Position numbers and translations under genes: made by a program. Source: Pseudomonas fluorescens HK44 (GTDB lineage Bacteria > Pseudomonadota > Gammaproteobacteria > Pseudomonadales > Pseudomonadaceae). Taken from it: a DNA stretch of 64,000 bases. The notes below the pieces were generated by a model. The model did not search any database, was not told the DNA's origin, and worked only from the letters and a program-made list of their open reading frames with translations. The stretch is taken from positions 62,001 to 126,000 of the forward strand of contig NZ_AFOY02000002.1 in assembly GCF_000217955.3 (NCBI RefSeq), read 5' to 3'. Below, piece after piece: positions 1-8,388 of this stretch (positions within the stretch are counted from its first letter, which is position 1; each line of letters opens with the position of its first letter).

Positions 1-765
1 TTTGGCAGCAGCGACCCCAAACAGGGAGTAGGGCAGGAGTGTCACCGTCACGCCGAGGAACACGATGGTCAGTGCGACCAGCAGGATCGACAGGGCGATT
101 TCATTCGGAGTCTTTTGCCGCTTGGCATTTTCGACCATGGCAATCATGCGGTCGACGAAGGTCTCGCCGGGGTTGGCGGTCACGCGGACGACGATCCAGT
201 CCGACAGCACCCGCGTACCGCCGGTCACCGACGAGAAGTCGCCGCCAGACTCGCGAATCACCGGAGCCGATTCGCCGGTAATCGCCGACTCATCCACCGA
301 GGCGGCGCCTTCGATCACCTCGCCGTCGGCGGGGATCACCGAGTTCGCAAGGTCACCGGCCTCAACCACCACCACGTCGCCTTTGCACAGGTCACTCGAC
401 TGAGCCAACTGCCACTCGGCGCCGTAGTGCGGTTCGCGCAGTTTCTTGGCCCAGGTTTGCTTTTTCAGGTCGCGCAGGGAGGCCGCCTGGGCCTTGCTGC
501 GACCTTCGGCCAGCGCTTCGGCAAAGTTGGCGAACAGCAGGGTAAACCACAGCCACAAGGCAATCGCGAGGATGAACCCGCTGCTGGCTTCACCCTTGCC
601 GCTGAGGGCCTGCCCCCAGAGGGCGGTGGTGATGATCGCGCCGATGTAGACGACAAACATCACCGGGTTGCGCCACTGGATTCGTGGGCTGAGTTTGCGC
701 ACCGACTCGACCATCGCAGGCCTTATCAGTTTCGGGTCGAACAAGGAGAACGCTTTACGTGTCAT
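1..765 (-). CDS. kdpB: Potassium-transporting P-type ATPase subunit B, N-terminal part
   Basis: KdpB is the ATP-hydrolysing subunit of the high-affinity KdpFABC potassium pump in the inner membrane. Only the first 255 codons are here; the gene runs off the left edge, so the DKTGT phosphorylation site is outside. What is visible is the N-terminal cytoplasmic stretch ([17 protein letters not shown]), the first membrane helices and the actuator domain with its TGES loop, seen as [12 protein letters not shown]. The ATG at 765 lies 10 bases after the kdpA stop, so the two genes share a transcript. It is probably induced at low potassium through KdpDE, which is not in the window. Confidence 0.97.
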   Translation of the reverse strand, partial: MTRKAFSLFDPKLIRPAMVESVRKLSPRIQWRNPVMFVVYIGAIITTALWGQALSGKGEASSGFILAIALWLWFTLLFANFAEALAEGRSKAQAASLRDLKKQTWAKKLREPHYGAEWQLAQSSDLCKGDVVVVEAGDLANSVIPADGEVIEGAASVDESAITGESAPVIRESGGDFSSVTGGTRVLSDWIVVRVTANPGETFVDRMIAMVENAKRQKTPNEIALSILLVALTIVFLGVTVTLLPYSLFGVAAAK

Positions 766-775
766 GTTCGTGGTC

Positions 776-2548
776 TCACTTGATCATGATGAGGTGTTCG
801 ACAACGGGACCCAGCGCGAGCGCCGGTACGTAGTTCAGCAAGCCGACCAGCAATACCGTGCCAATCAGCAGTACAACAAACAGCATCCCGTGGGTCGGCA
901 TCGTGCCGCCGGTGACGGCCAGGCGTTTCTTCGCCGCCAGGCTGCCAGCGACGGCGAGCACCGGTACGATCACGCCAAAGCGCCCAAACCAACAGGCGAT
1001 CGCCAACATGATGTTGTAGAACGGGGTGTTGGCCGACAGCCCGGCGAAGGCGCTGCCATTGTTGTTGGCTGCCGAGGTGAAGGCATAGAGGATCTCCGAG
1101 AAACCATGGGCGCCAGGGTTGGCGATTCCCAGCTTGCCGGCCTCGGCCATCACCGCAATGGCGGTCCCGAACAGCACCAGCAGCGGCGTCACCAGAATCG
1201 CAATGGCGACCATTTTCATCTCGAAGGCTTCGATCTTCTTGCCCAGGTATTCAGGTGTACGGCCGATCATCAGGCCAGCGATAAACACCGCGAGAATGGC
1301 GAATATCAGCATGCCGTACAGACCGGAACCGGTGCCGCCGAACACCACTTCACCGAGTTGCATCAGCACCAGCGGCACCGCGCCACCCAGTGGGGTGAAC
1401 GAGTCGTGCATCGCGTTGACCGCACCGCATGAAGCCGCCGTCGTCACCGCTGCAAACAGGCTGGAGGCACTGATGCCGAAGCGCAGTTCCTTGCCCTCCA
1501 TGTTGCCCGCCGCCGTATCAATGCCCAGCGCTGAAAACTGCGGATTGCCCAGTTGTTCGTAATGGGTGACGGCCACCACCGCGATCACGAAGATGATCGT
1601 CATCGTCGCCAGCAGCGCCCAGCCCTGGCGTATGTCACCGACCACATGACCGAACACGAAACACAGCGCGGTCGGGATCAGGAAGATCGCGAGCAACTGG
1701 AAGAAGTTGGTGATGGCGGTCGGGTTCTCGTAGGGGTGCGACGAGTTGGCGTTGAAGAAACCGCCGCCGTTGGTGCCGAGCATCTTGATCGCTTCTTGCG
1801 AGGCCACCGGCCCCATGGCAATCGTCTGCTTGTCGGTGCTGGCGGCCTTGGTCACCGGGTTGCCCTGGGCATCGAGGGTCGGCTGGCCGGCGTCATTCAG
1901 CACCGGGTTCTGGTACTGCATGACCTCCAGTGTCGAGACGTCTTTATACGGGTCAAGGTTTTGAATCACACCCTGACTGACGAAGAACAACGCGAGTATC
2001 AGCGACAGTGGCAACAGCACCCACAAGGTGACGCGGGTGAGGTCAGTCCAGGCGTTGCCGATGCTGTCCGCGCTGTGGCGGGCGAACCCGCGGATCAGCG
2101 CCACCGCCACCACAATGCCGGTGGCGGCGGACAGGAAGTTCTGCACCGTCAGCGCGAGCATCTGCGTCAGGTAACTCATCGTCGACTCGCCGCTGTAGGC
2201 TTGCCAGTTGGTGTTGGTCACGAAGCTGAAAGCGGTATTGAACGAGGAGTCGGGAGTGACGGCCGCAAACCCCTGCGGGTTGAACGGCAGCACGCCTTGC
2301 AAGCGTTGCAAGGCATAAACCGCCAGCACCCCCAACGCGTTGAACAGAATCAATGCCAGCGCGTACTGGAGCCAACCCATCTGCGTTTCAGGGTTGACGC
2401 CCGCCAGACGATACAGCGGCGACTCGATGCGTGAACCGAAGGCAAATCGGCCCTCCATCACCGTGGTCAGCCAACGCCCAAGGGGCCAGGCCAGAAGGCC
2501 CAGCGCCACGAGAAAGGCTGCGAGTAAAACCCAGGCTTGAATAGTCAC
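776..2548 (-). CDS. kdpA: Potassium-transporting ATPase subunit A
   Basis: KdpA is the potassium-selective, channel-like subunit of KdpFABC. The 590-residue protein has about ten hydrophobic segments and the family's filter-loop signatures, including [19 protein letters not shown] near residue 258 and [17 protein letters not shown] near 367. The start codon is GTG at 2548, and it overlaps the TGA stop of kdpF (GTGA), which implies coupled translation. The region before the GTNGGG loop carries a short polar stretch (about residues 205-245, [18 protein letters not shown]), probably a variable extracytoplasmic loop. It is intact, with no sign of decay. Confidence 0.97.
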   Translation of the reverse strand: MTIQAWVLLAAFLVALGLLAWPLGRWLTTVMEGRFAFGSRIESPLYRLAGVNPETQMGWLQYALALILFNALGVLAVYALQRLQGVLPFNPQGFAAVTPDSSFNTAFSFVTNTNWQAYSGESTMSYLTQMLALTVQNFLSAATGIVVAVALIRGFARHSADSIGNAWTDLTRVTLWVLLPLSLILALFFVSQGVIQNLDPYKDVSTLEVMQYQNPVLNDAGQPTLDAQGNPVTKAASTDKQTIAMGPVASQEAIKMLGTNGGGFFNANSSHPYENPTAITNFFQLLAIFLIPTALCFVFGHVVGDIRQGWALLATMTIIFVIAVVAVTHYEQLGNPQFSALGIDTAAGNMEGKELRFGISASSLFAAVTTAASCGAVNAMHDSFTPLGGAVPLVLMQLGEVVFGGTGSGLYGMLIFAILAVFIAGLMIGRTPEYLGKKIEAFEMKMVAIAILVTPLLVLFGTAIAVMAEAGKLGIANPGAHGFSEILYAFTSAANNNGSAFAGLSANTPFYNIMLAIACWFGRFGVIVPVLAVAGSLAAKKRLAVTGGTMPTHGMLFVVLLIGTVLLVGLLNYVPALALGPVVEHLIMIK

Positions 2549-2637
2549 AGGAAGTCCTCCGGAAACAGCAGCGCGGCGACCAGATAAACCAGCAAACCGG
2601 CCGCAATGAGGCCGCCGAAAAGATAGAAACCGGTCAT
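2545..2637 (-). CDS. kdpF: KdpF, single-helix subunit of the Kdp pump
   Basis: A 30-residue single-span membrane peptide ([20 protein letters not shown], ending in FPEDFL), matching the size and the typical C-terminal PEDF-like end of KdpF, which stabilises KdpABC. Its ATG at 2637 overlaps the stop of the preceding 31-residue ORF (TCATGA), and its TGA overlaps the GTG of kdpA. The three genes are therefore translationally coupled. Confidence 0.9.
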   Translation of the reverse strand: MTGFYLFGGLIAAGLLVYLVAALLFPEDFL

Positions 2638-2729
2638 GACCGCCTCCTGTTGAGCGCCGCGCAGCCGTACGTCAGACCGACCAGAATGATGAGAAACAGT
2701 GCACCGAGTAGCAGATAGAAGAAGTCCAT
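2634..2729 (-). CDS. Tiny membrane protein leading the kdp operon
   Basis: A 31-codon ORF starting [20 protein letters not shown], with one strong transmembrane helix and a basic tail (NRRRS). A good ribosome site (GGAGG, 7 bases before the ATG) lies upstream, and the stop TGA overlaps the kdpF start. It is not KdpF itself, which is the next ORF. Similar tiny ORFs may be left unannotated because of their length. The role is unknown; position and coupling suggest an accessory peptide of the pump or a translation-coupling leader. Confidence 0.7.
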   Translation of the reverse strand: MDFFYLLLGALFLIILVGLTYGCAALNRRRS

Positions 2730-2955
2730 GGCGTTTCCTCCGGGAATGAGGAAAGCCTAAATGGACGCTTGGAAAGTTGTTGACAGGATTAGGGGCAGGG
2801 AAATAAAGATCTGATAAAGATGCTGCTCAAGTTCAACAGGCCGTTCAAAGGATCAGGGGCGTATCAATACAGGTCTTACATAAACCCAAGAACCCGTCAC
2901 CTTGCCCCTTGATGGGGTGAGGCTTATAGTTCGCCCCGTCGCCCACATGGCGATT

Positions 2956-3101
2956 CAGGTTTGGCGACCTGACCACAGAGAATGCGAAGGCTATCCGCTT
3001 TATTGCAGGAGCCAACGCACCCGCAAAGCCGCTTTTCATGGCGGCTGTGCGCGGGAGACCTTCGGGTCTGCCGGTGTTCTCTGTACCGGTTCGCCAACCT
3101 G
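2956..3101 (+). ncRNA. Candidate structured RNA leader upstream of a small conserved gene
   Basis: The 445 bases between the kdp genes and the next gene hold no convincing ORF but have clear folding potential. CAGGTTTGGCGACC at 2956-2969 can pair with GGTTCGCCAACCTG at 3088-3101 (13 pairs with two bulges), enclosing hairpins GCCGC/GCGGC, AGACC-TTCG-GGTCT and CCGGT/ACCGG. The 5' arm can alternatively form a local CAGGT/ACCTG hairpin, so two mutually exclusive folds are possible. It lies 70 bases upstream of the start at 3175. This is a reading by eye, not a computed fold. Confidence 0.4.
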
Positions 3102-3174
3102 CGCACAGCTGCCACCCATTCGTTTGGCGACGACTGTGTGACGGCCTCGAGCCAATCAAACAGAGATCTTCAAA

Positions 3175-3447
3175 ATGAATCGATACATGCCGCTCACCGG
3201 AATCGACCTGATCCCGGCCTCCCTGCTCATCGACACCCAAGCCCCACTCGACGTACTGCAAGCCACCGCCGACTACCGCATCCGCACGGTTACTCAGGTG
3301 CTGGAAAATATCGCCTTTCGTGCTGATATCGAGAGCGACACGGTGGTGCTGGCCGACTTCGCCAAACTGCTGGCCATTCCGTTGCGCGATGGGTGCGATT
3401 TGATGGATGTGATTGGTAGACGCTTGCGGGAGGAGGCGGGGAAGTGA
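3175..3447 (+). CDS. Small conserved Pseudomonas protein, function unknown
   Basis: A 90-residue soluble, probably all-helical protein with no signal peptide or membrane span. It has patches such as LLIDTQAPLDVLQATADYRI and a C-terminal LADFAKLLAIPLRDGCDLMD. It resembles the many short, poorly described proteins that fluorescens-group genomes carry behind long conserved leaders. I cannot attach a function. The start could be the ATG at 3175 or, less likely, the one at 3187; the ribosome site (AGAG) is weak. It stands alone on the plus strand, and the structured region upstream is the likely place of control. Confidence 0.7.
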   Translation: MNRYMPLTGIDLIPASLLIDTQAPLDVLQATADYRIRTVTQVLENIAFRADIESDTVVLADFAKLLAIPLRDGCDLMDVIGRRLREEAGK

Positions 3448-3498
3448 ATGAAGGCGGGCGCTTTGAAGGCGTGATGCCTGTCTGTTAAGCGTTTAAAA

Positions 3499-3520
3499 GA
3501 TCGTAGCCTGCGGCAGCTCC
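3499..3520 (+). repeat. Solitary REP-like half element
   Basis: The string GATCGTAGCCTGCGGCAGCT resembles the end of the short palindromic REP units scattered in Pseudomonas. Only a single degenerate copy is present here. Confidence 0.4.
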
Positions 3521-3527
3521 GCCGGGC

Positions 3528-3611
3528 ATGCAGCAGGCACCGTTGCCGCTGGATGAACCCGTGGCGTTGCAACTGGCGTTGTACATGGAATCGCATTATC
3601 GCTTCGAGTAG
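3528..3611 (+). pseudogene. 27-codon ORF, possible C-terminal gene relic
   Basis: An open frame starting MQQAPLPLDEPVALQLALYM and ending HYRFE before a TAG. The composition reads like the end of a real protein, but there is no ribosome site and nothing upstream continues the frame beyond the REP-like element. The parent gene is unidentified. It may be debris left beside the T6SS effector pair that follows. Confidence 0.25.
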
Positions 3612-3634
3612 ACGGAATCGGGCATCCACTGGAA

Positions 3635-4291
3635 TCACCAACTTCCGTAGGGAATGCCGAAGCGTTCGATGTAGCGTTTGGAGGAGTCTTTGATATCGAC
3701 GTAGTACCCGTTGTACTGCCCTTGATCGGGTCCTAGCGGTTCGATGCCGACTTGCGTCCGGTCAACCTTGTTGGGATGGAAGCAGTTGTCACGGGCCCAT
3801 ACCTGGATTACCCCGCCGGGTGCCAGGCCCAGGTTCAGCGAGGCGGCGGAGTTGGCGGAGTACTCCGGTGTTTCATGACAGCGTCGGGCAGTGGCGTTGC
3901 GCATGATGTTGCGAGTTGCTTCGGAAATCTCGATCCAGCCGGCATAGGTCTTGCGCTCGACAATCGATTGCCAGCGAACATAAACCCGAACGGGCAGGTC
4001 GGCACCGATTACGGGCATGCTGGAACTTCCGACCCCATCCCAGCCGCGAGCGATTTCGGAGTCAAATTGATCCCCGAGCATTCGTGCGGCAGTGCCGGAC
4101 GCGACATTGCCAAACAGCCGGCCATGAATGTCCACTACGGCTGATGTTTCCACCCAAACCGTCATGAAGTTGGGCTCGGTGAAACCGATGTACCACCAAG
4201 CTGCCTTGTAATCGTTTTTGGCCGAGAGTGGGTCGATGGCTTGGCAGGCGCTTATCGACAACAACACTAAAAGTGCAATCTGGATTTTCAT
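3635..4291 (-). CDS. DUF2931 lipoprotein, likely immunity protein of the adjacent lipase
   Basis: A 218-residue lipoprotein: the N-terminus MKIQIALLVLLSISACQAI has a hydrophobic stretch and a lipobox ISAC, so it should be anchored in the periplasm. The body carries the DUF2931-type pattern WWYIGFTEPNFMTVWVETSA. DUF2931 proteins are often encoded right next to Tle1 phospholipase effectors and are thought to protect the producer. I chose the ATG at 4291, two bases after the lipase stop, because it puts the signal peptide at the N-terminus; an upstream ATG at 4306 adds five residues. The immunity role is inferred from family and position. Confidence 0.85.
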   Translation of the reverse strand: MKIQIALLVLLSISACQAIDPLSAKNDYKAAWWYIGFTEPNFMTVWVETSAVVDIHGRLFGNVASGTAARMLGDQFDSEIARGWDGVGSSSMPVIGADLPVRVYVRWQSIVERKTYAGWIEISEATRNIMRNATARRCHETPEYSANSAASLNLGLAPGGVIQVWARDNCFHPNKVDRTQVGIEPLGPDQGQYNGYYVDIKDSSKRYIERFGIPYGSW

Positions 4292-4293
4292 GG

Positions 4294-5904
4294 CTACAGC
4301 ATCCATTCCGGTACATGAGGGTGTTGCACCCGTACGGCTTCAGCCGTCGGGACATTGACATAGACCAACTCGACTTTGCTGGTGCGCGCTCCAGAGAGGA
4401 AAGTTGGGGTCCAGTGCGCTGACAGGTGGATGTAGCGCAGTTTCAGCAACTGCTCCTCGGCTGGTGTGAGGCTGTAGTCGCCGGCAATAAATCGGTCGCA
4501 CAAAGATTGAAGCTCGGGAGGCGGTGCCAGTTTGGGACGTTGATGAATATCTTCAAACTCAACACCATGCTTCTTCGCCGCCTCATACATCACCCGCAAA
4601 TACACACGCGCCAGCCCGGCACTGACCTTACGCTGGAGCTGCAAGCCGACAAAGACCCGTTTGTGTTTCGGCGCCATACGGTCCTGCGGGTCAGGTGGCA
4701 GCCTCTTCGGTTCTGGGGTGAGCAGCACCAGCATGTCCAGCGGCCAGCCCTTGGCGTGCCATTTAGCCCGCTCCTGCTCGGCGTTGCGGTAGATCGAGGT
4801 GCTTTTGACGTCGGTGGTCAGAAGCACATCCAGGGCCTGCAGGGGGCTGAGCATCAAGCGTTCCTCGGCTTCATCGAGATAGCCGCCGCCGATATCCGCG
4901 TGGGCCCCTGGCAGGCTGATTTCAGGGTGATCCGGGCCGACACGATTCAGTGCGAAGTTAGCGCGGTACTCGTCCCGTGCCACCAGTTGCAAGACATTAG
5001 GGAAGAACCTGGGCAGCAGGTGTAATTTGACCCCGGGGGCTGCAGGGCTGCGCACATAACCCAGATTGCTCAGGCCACCGACGGAGGCGACGGTGTCGAA
5101 CAGGCCGATAAATCCGGTTTTCACCCCTTCACCAAATACCTTGCTGAAACCCCGGGCGAACAACCGTTCGGGCAGGGATAGGGTTTCGCGTAGCGGACTG
5201 CCGGTTCTGGCCATGCACAGGTAGGCGAAATGCCGGGCTGCGGCGGCGCCGCGACTAAAGCCGAAGACATCGAATATCAGTGATTGGATCTGGATGTCAG
5301 GATTGACCTTATGGAAGTCACCTAATCGTCGTTTGATTTCGCTGAATGCTTGAAACACTCGGGCTTCGATACCGGTTTCACCCCGGCCAAATGCCGAGCC
5401 CAGCAGGCTATCTTTCTCGCCCGCCGTTGTGCCGATGCCTTCGACGTAGACTTTTTCGAAAGCCAGTTTTTGCTTCTGGATGTCACTGACGCTTCTAGTC
5501 TCACTGTACAGGTCATGCAACCTCTTGATGTTCGTCACATCACTCCCATAACTGCTGTTTGGGTCCTTCATGTACGGCTTGCAGTTGCTGTCCATATCCT
5601 CCGATGACACCGGATAATGGGCGCCGCAGCGTTGCCCCATCTCGACATTGAACGGGTTGTTGCCGGTGCCATCGAAAAACACCCCGATGCGCAGGGTGAT
5701 CTTGATGCGTGCCGCTTCTTCTCGGGCCTGTTTCGCTTCCCAAGCGTCGTTGTACTGTTCTTCCTGTGCCCGTTCCGAGTCAGGTGCTTGTTCTCGGTTG
5801 CGTTCAGCCGTTTTCCGGTTGCGTTCGGCCGTTTGTCTGGCGAGCTTTTTCACGGCTCTGTCGCGGCAGGCCGCGCAATTGCAGCCATCGAACTTTTGTC
5901 CCAT
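4294..5904 (-). CDS. Tle1-type T6SS phospholipase effector (DUF2235)
   Basis: A 536-residue DUF2235 alpha/beta hydrolase. After a charged, coiled N-terminus (about 1-70, with Cys-rich CNCAAC) come the family landmarks RIGVFFDGTGNN near residue 73, VYVEGIGT near 152, and the lipase nucleophile elbow GFSRGAAAARHFAYL (GxSxG serine) near 214. A late SLPGAHADIGGGY motif near 322 supplies the usual D/H region. Tle1 members are delivered by type VI secretion and cut phospholipids of rival cells. No VgrG, PAAR or chaperone gene lies beside it, so it is an orphan module with its DUF2931 partner downstream (2-base gap). Confidence 0.9.
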   Translation of the reverse strand: MGQKFDGCNCAACRDRAVKKLARQTAERNRKTAERNREQAPDSERAQEEQYNDAWEAKQAREEAARIKITLRIGVFFDGTGNNPFNVEMGQRCGAHYPVSSEDMDSNCKPYMKDPNSSYGSDVTNIKRLHDLYSETRSVSDIQKQKLAFEKVYVEGIGTTAGEKDSLLGSAFGRGETGIEARVFQAFSEIKRRLGDFHKVNPDIQIQSLIFDVFGFSRGAAAARHFAYLCMARTGSPLRETLSLPERLFARGFSKVFGEGVKTGFIGLFDTVASVGGLSNLGYVRSPAAPGVKLHLLPRFFPNVLQLVARDEYRANFALNRVGPDHPEISLPGAHADIGGGYLDEAEERLMLSPLQALDVLLTTDVKSTSIYRNAEQERAKWHAKGWPLDMLVLLTPEPKRLPPDPQDRMAPKHKRVFVGLQLQRKVSAGLARVYLRVMYEAAKKHGVEFEDIHQRPKLAPPPELQSLCDRFIAGDYSLTPAEEQLLKLRYIHLSAHWTPTFLSGARTSKVELVYVNVPTAEAVRVQHPHVPEWML

Positions 5905-6188
5905 CCCTGTGTTCCTTTTCCATGTGGGCCTTCAGGCTGGAAAAGTGCGCGTTGCGGGAAGGGTGACGCTGCCAGTCGCGGCTTAAGTAAATGTGGGACC
6001 AAGGCTGTTTTTTTGGAGTCTGTACCTGACAGACAAAACCTCAGGCTGAATTTGCTGGCGATGAGGCATGGAGCGCGGGCTGAAAATCGGCTTGTGGGAT
6101 TTGTCTGGCGCTAGGGGTCAGACGTTTCCGGCACGGAGCAGCAGGTGATCGAACAGCGCTGGCAGATGCCGGAGTTGGAGGGGGTAGT
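5905..6188. other. Non-coding spacer upstream of the lipase, with a possible stump
   Basis: No intact gene is visible. A short plus-strand open stretch (about 6117-6201) reads SDVSGTEQQVIEQRWQMPEL and ends in TAA; it could be the tail of a lost gene but is too short to assign. Confidence 0.3.
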
Positions 6189-6190
6189 CC

Positions 6191-6240
6191 GCTTTCCTTA
6201 AAAAAAAGGGAAAAGAAGGAAAATGGGTTTCCCATTTTCA
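6191..6240 (-). terminator. Intrinsic terminator of the cytochrome c gene
   Basis: On the minus strand, AAAATGGG-AAA-CCCATTTT forms an 8-bp stem and is followed by a pyrimidine and T-rich run ending in eight T. It lies about 100 bases after the stop at 6340. Confidence 0.75.
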
Positions 6241-6339
6241 CATCATGTCTAATATCTCATCAGCTTTTCGCTGAATAATTTGTTTGTAACCAACCCTGAA
6301 ATGACTCTTGGATTTCTGTGCCCAACGCTCATCTCAAAA

Positions 6340-6723
6340 TCATCGATATTTTGAAATCACACCACTCATGTATTGATTTAAATCGCGCAGATCCTTAATG
6401 CTCCAAGCGTGTGGAGGAATCTTTACACCATTCTCTCGCAACGTTTTTGGAATCAAGTCTCCATTTGGACGAAGTATTATCGATGACACAATAACGCCCG
6501 GATAATCATTTAGTCGTTTTTTGAAAGCGGGTGTTGTAAGGTCAGGTGTAGGAGGATTGCTTTTATTAGCCAATGGTCCTGTTCCTTTGATATCTATTCC
6601 GTGGCACATGACGCATCTCTGTAAATAGAGATTTTTCCCATTGGCATTATCCGCGAAGGATAGTGATGTTTGAATTAGCGATAAAATTCCTAGCGAAGCG
6701 ATGAATAATATTTTCGTTAACAT
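6340..6723 (-). CDS. Small periplasmic c-type cytochrome
   Basis: A 127-residue protein with a cleavable signal peptide (MLTKILFIASLGILSLIQTS, cut near SFADNA) and one haem-attachment motif CVMCH near residue 37, followed by GPLANKSNPPTPDLT and a distal region typical of class I cytochrome c. It should carry electrons in the periplasm. There is no obvious redox partner nearby. Its codons are clearly more AT-rich than the surrounding genes, and it sits between an effector module and transposon debris, which suggests recent acquisition. It may itself be the leftover of a larger transferred unit. Confidence 0.85.
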   Translation of the reverse strand: MLTKILFIASLGILSLIQTSLSFADNANGKNLYLQRCVMCHGIDIKGTGPLANKSNPPTPDLTTPAFKKRLNDYPGVIVSSIILRPNGDLIPKTLRENGVKIPPHAWSIKDLRDLNQYMSGVISKYR

Positions 6724-6941
6724 GTGGGTTTTGTCTCGTCCGTGAATGCTAGAGAGCGTCTCTGCTGAGCTGGCTTTAGTTTATCCGAAGCTGCTTTGCC
6801 ATAGTCAAGTAGTTCTGGGCACGGTAACTCCTGGCCGATTCTTGCCCGTCCCAACTGACCGAAATCCACGCCCCAAAGCAGCCTTCCATGCATCTGCAAA
6901 TCAAAGTGCACCCTATAAACCAAGAAGGCGGCACCCTTCAA
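6717..6941 (-). pseudogene. Possible C-terminal gene stump before the cytochrome
   Basis: A 74-codon open frame on the same strand as the cytochrome c gene; its stop overlaps the cytochrome start by a few bases, as in an operon. It reads FLVYRVHFDLQMHGRLLWG and so on and has no ribosome site. The 5' side runs straight into the broken IS3 transposase, so it may be the tail of a gene cut by that insertion. The family is not recognised. Confidence 0.3.
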
Positions 6942-6944
6942 ACC

Positions 6945-7262
6945 CTATCCGAGTGATGCACCAGGCGTTGCTCCATTGTCCGCTGCTTGAGGGCTTTGCT
7001 AAACGCCTGGATCACCGATTCGGTGTGCAAGCTTTCATGGACATGGTGCCCCAGGATTTTTCGGGAGTACGCATCGGTGATCAAACTCAGATAAGCCACA
7101 CCCGTTTGCGTCGGTAAGTAGGTGATGTCCGCAACCCTTACTTGCTCTGGCGCCTTGGCGACTACCTGAATCGGCCCATCTTTGAGCAGGTTTGGATGCC
7201 GGCGAAAGCGATGATGGCTGTCTGTCGTTTTGTGATAGGCCCGCCTGCGGGGAACCAGTTCA
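6945..7262 (-). pseudogene. Truncated IS3-family transposase (orfB, DDE integrase core)
   Basis: The minus strand encodes an uninterrupted piece of an IS3-type OrfB: RRAYHKTTDSHHRFRRHPNL, then VRVADITYLPTQTGVAYLSL (first catalytic D region), LITDAYSRKILGHHVHESLH and finally LVHHSDR, where the second catalytic Asp should sit. Right after HHSDR the frame breaks. The N-terminal orfA part, the last third and both inverted repeats are missing, so the element is dead. Confidence 0.85.
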
Positions 7263-7411
7263 GTACGGTCGTTTACCCTGAATGCGATAGCGCTATTGAG
7301 CCTCTTTATAACTCAACTTGCCCAGACTTTTACCCGGTTTACCTGAGTGGAATATAAAAAATTCGTTTTTGGAGAAGGCAAAAGGTATCAGAAGGGAAGG
7401 GCTAAGGCTGT

Positions 7412-7510
7412 TTACGCAGCGAGAACGTATTGCCCGTAGGTTTCGTCATTGGCAATTATAAGAAATTGCAACAGTGAATTTACGAGTTCTATTGCCAACT
7501 TGGCATGCAC
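7412..7510 (-). pseudogene. Short open frame, probable gene tail
   Basis: A 32-codon frame from a GTG reads HAKLAIELVNSLLQFLIIAN and ends TYGQYVLAA. It looks like the amphipathic end of a protein but has no upstream continuation. It lies in the same decayed, AT-rich zone as the IS3 fragment and is unidentified. Confidence 0.25.
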
Positions 7511-7601
7511 CTAAAGTTTCGAAACCGGCGTTGAATCCTAAACAGGCCCGAACCTGCCGTGTGTAACCAGCAGGCAGGCAGGGTGCAACCCGAAGGTGGC
7601 T

Positions 7602-7880
7602 TTATTTACCACCCTTGTCACTGTTCTTGATTGTCTGGATGGCTTGGTTGGTCAGAGCAATACAATTATCTGTGCCCTCCTTGGTGTGTTTCGCCTCTTC
7701 GGCTTTGGCATGCTGGGCGGTGGCTTTGATCTGGGATTTCATGTCAGGGCTTTCGATCGCTGCCTCGAAATTGTGGAGGGTCTGTAGGTTGGTCTGACAA
7801 AGATCTTTCTCGGCGGCAAACGTTGGCGAAGCGAGCATTGAGCTAGCGACCAACAGACCTAGCAGTACGGAATATTTCAT
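7602..7880 (-). CDS. Small periplasmic protein, function unknown
   Basis: A 92-residue protein with a clear signal peptide (MKYSVLLGLLVASSMLASPT, cut after FAA) and a mature part of about 70 residues that is helical, Lys/Ala/Glu-rich and has two cysteines (DLCQTNL and DNCIALT) that could form a disulfide. The ribosome site GGAGATACTC lies just before the ATG. It resembles small secreted helical proteins of Pseudomonas with no assigned function. It stands alone. Confidence 0.75.
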   Translation of the reverse strand: MKYSVLLGLLVASSMLASPTFAAEKDLCQTNLQTLHNFEAAIESPDMKSQIKATAQHAKAEEAKHTKEGTDNCIALTNQAIQTIKNSDKGGK

Positions 7881-7967
7881 GAGTATCTCCTTGAATTGAG
7901 AATCCAGACACAGCAGGCCATCTGGACGGGTTCATTTGGGGAAGGCCCTTGTTGATTTACAACGGTT

Positions 7968-8221
7968 TCAGAATTCCTTGGCCTGAGTCATGTGGTCCTC
8001 AAGGTAGGCTAGTCCGTGATATTCGATCTCGCCATGCTGGCTCGGGCCGATTTCACAGGTGCGGCTGATGGAGATGCCTTCGCCACCGTTCAGTTCAGGC
8101 GTGGTGAACCCCTTGTCACCTAGTGTCCAGAATTACTTGACCAGTTCACGAAACCGCCGACTACGGCCAACATAGCCGTTGCTCGCAGGGCGATAGCGAT
8201 CTTGTCGGTAGTCATTGCCAT
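7968..8221 (-). pseudogene. Frameshifted small gene with signal-anchor N-terminus
   Basis: A frame starting MAMTTDKIAIALRATAMLAV stops at TAG after about 33 residues. In a second frame the following DNA continues cleanly as GDKGFTTPELNGGEGISISR and ends HMTQAKEF at the TGA at 7968. The two parts fit one secreted or membrane-anchored protein broken by an indel near 8125, or a fusion left by a deletion. The family is not recognised. The remaining 165 bases up to the next gene show nothing else. Confidence 0.4.
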
Positions 8222-8388
8222 CCTCATCTTTTGGCACAATTCTGGGGCCTTTTTTCGCCGAACGCCCATTGAGTCCAGTAGGTTCTATACACTGGGACGT
8301 AGTAGATCAAGGCACCATCCCCGCTGGATCGCCCCGGAGCAAACGCTCAGGAAAGGCGGCTCTTGGCCGATATCTGCCGACACCTGCA

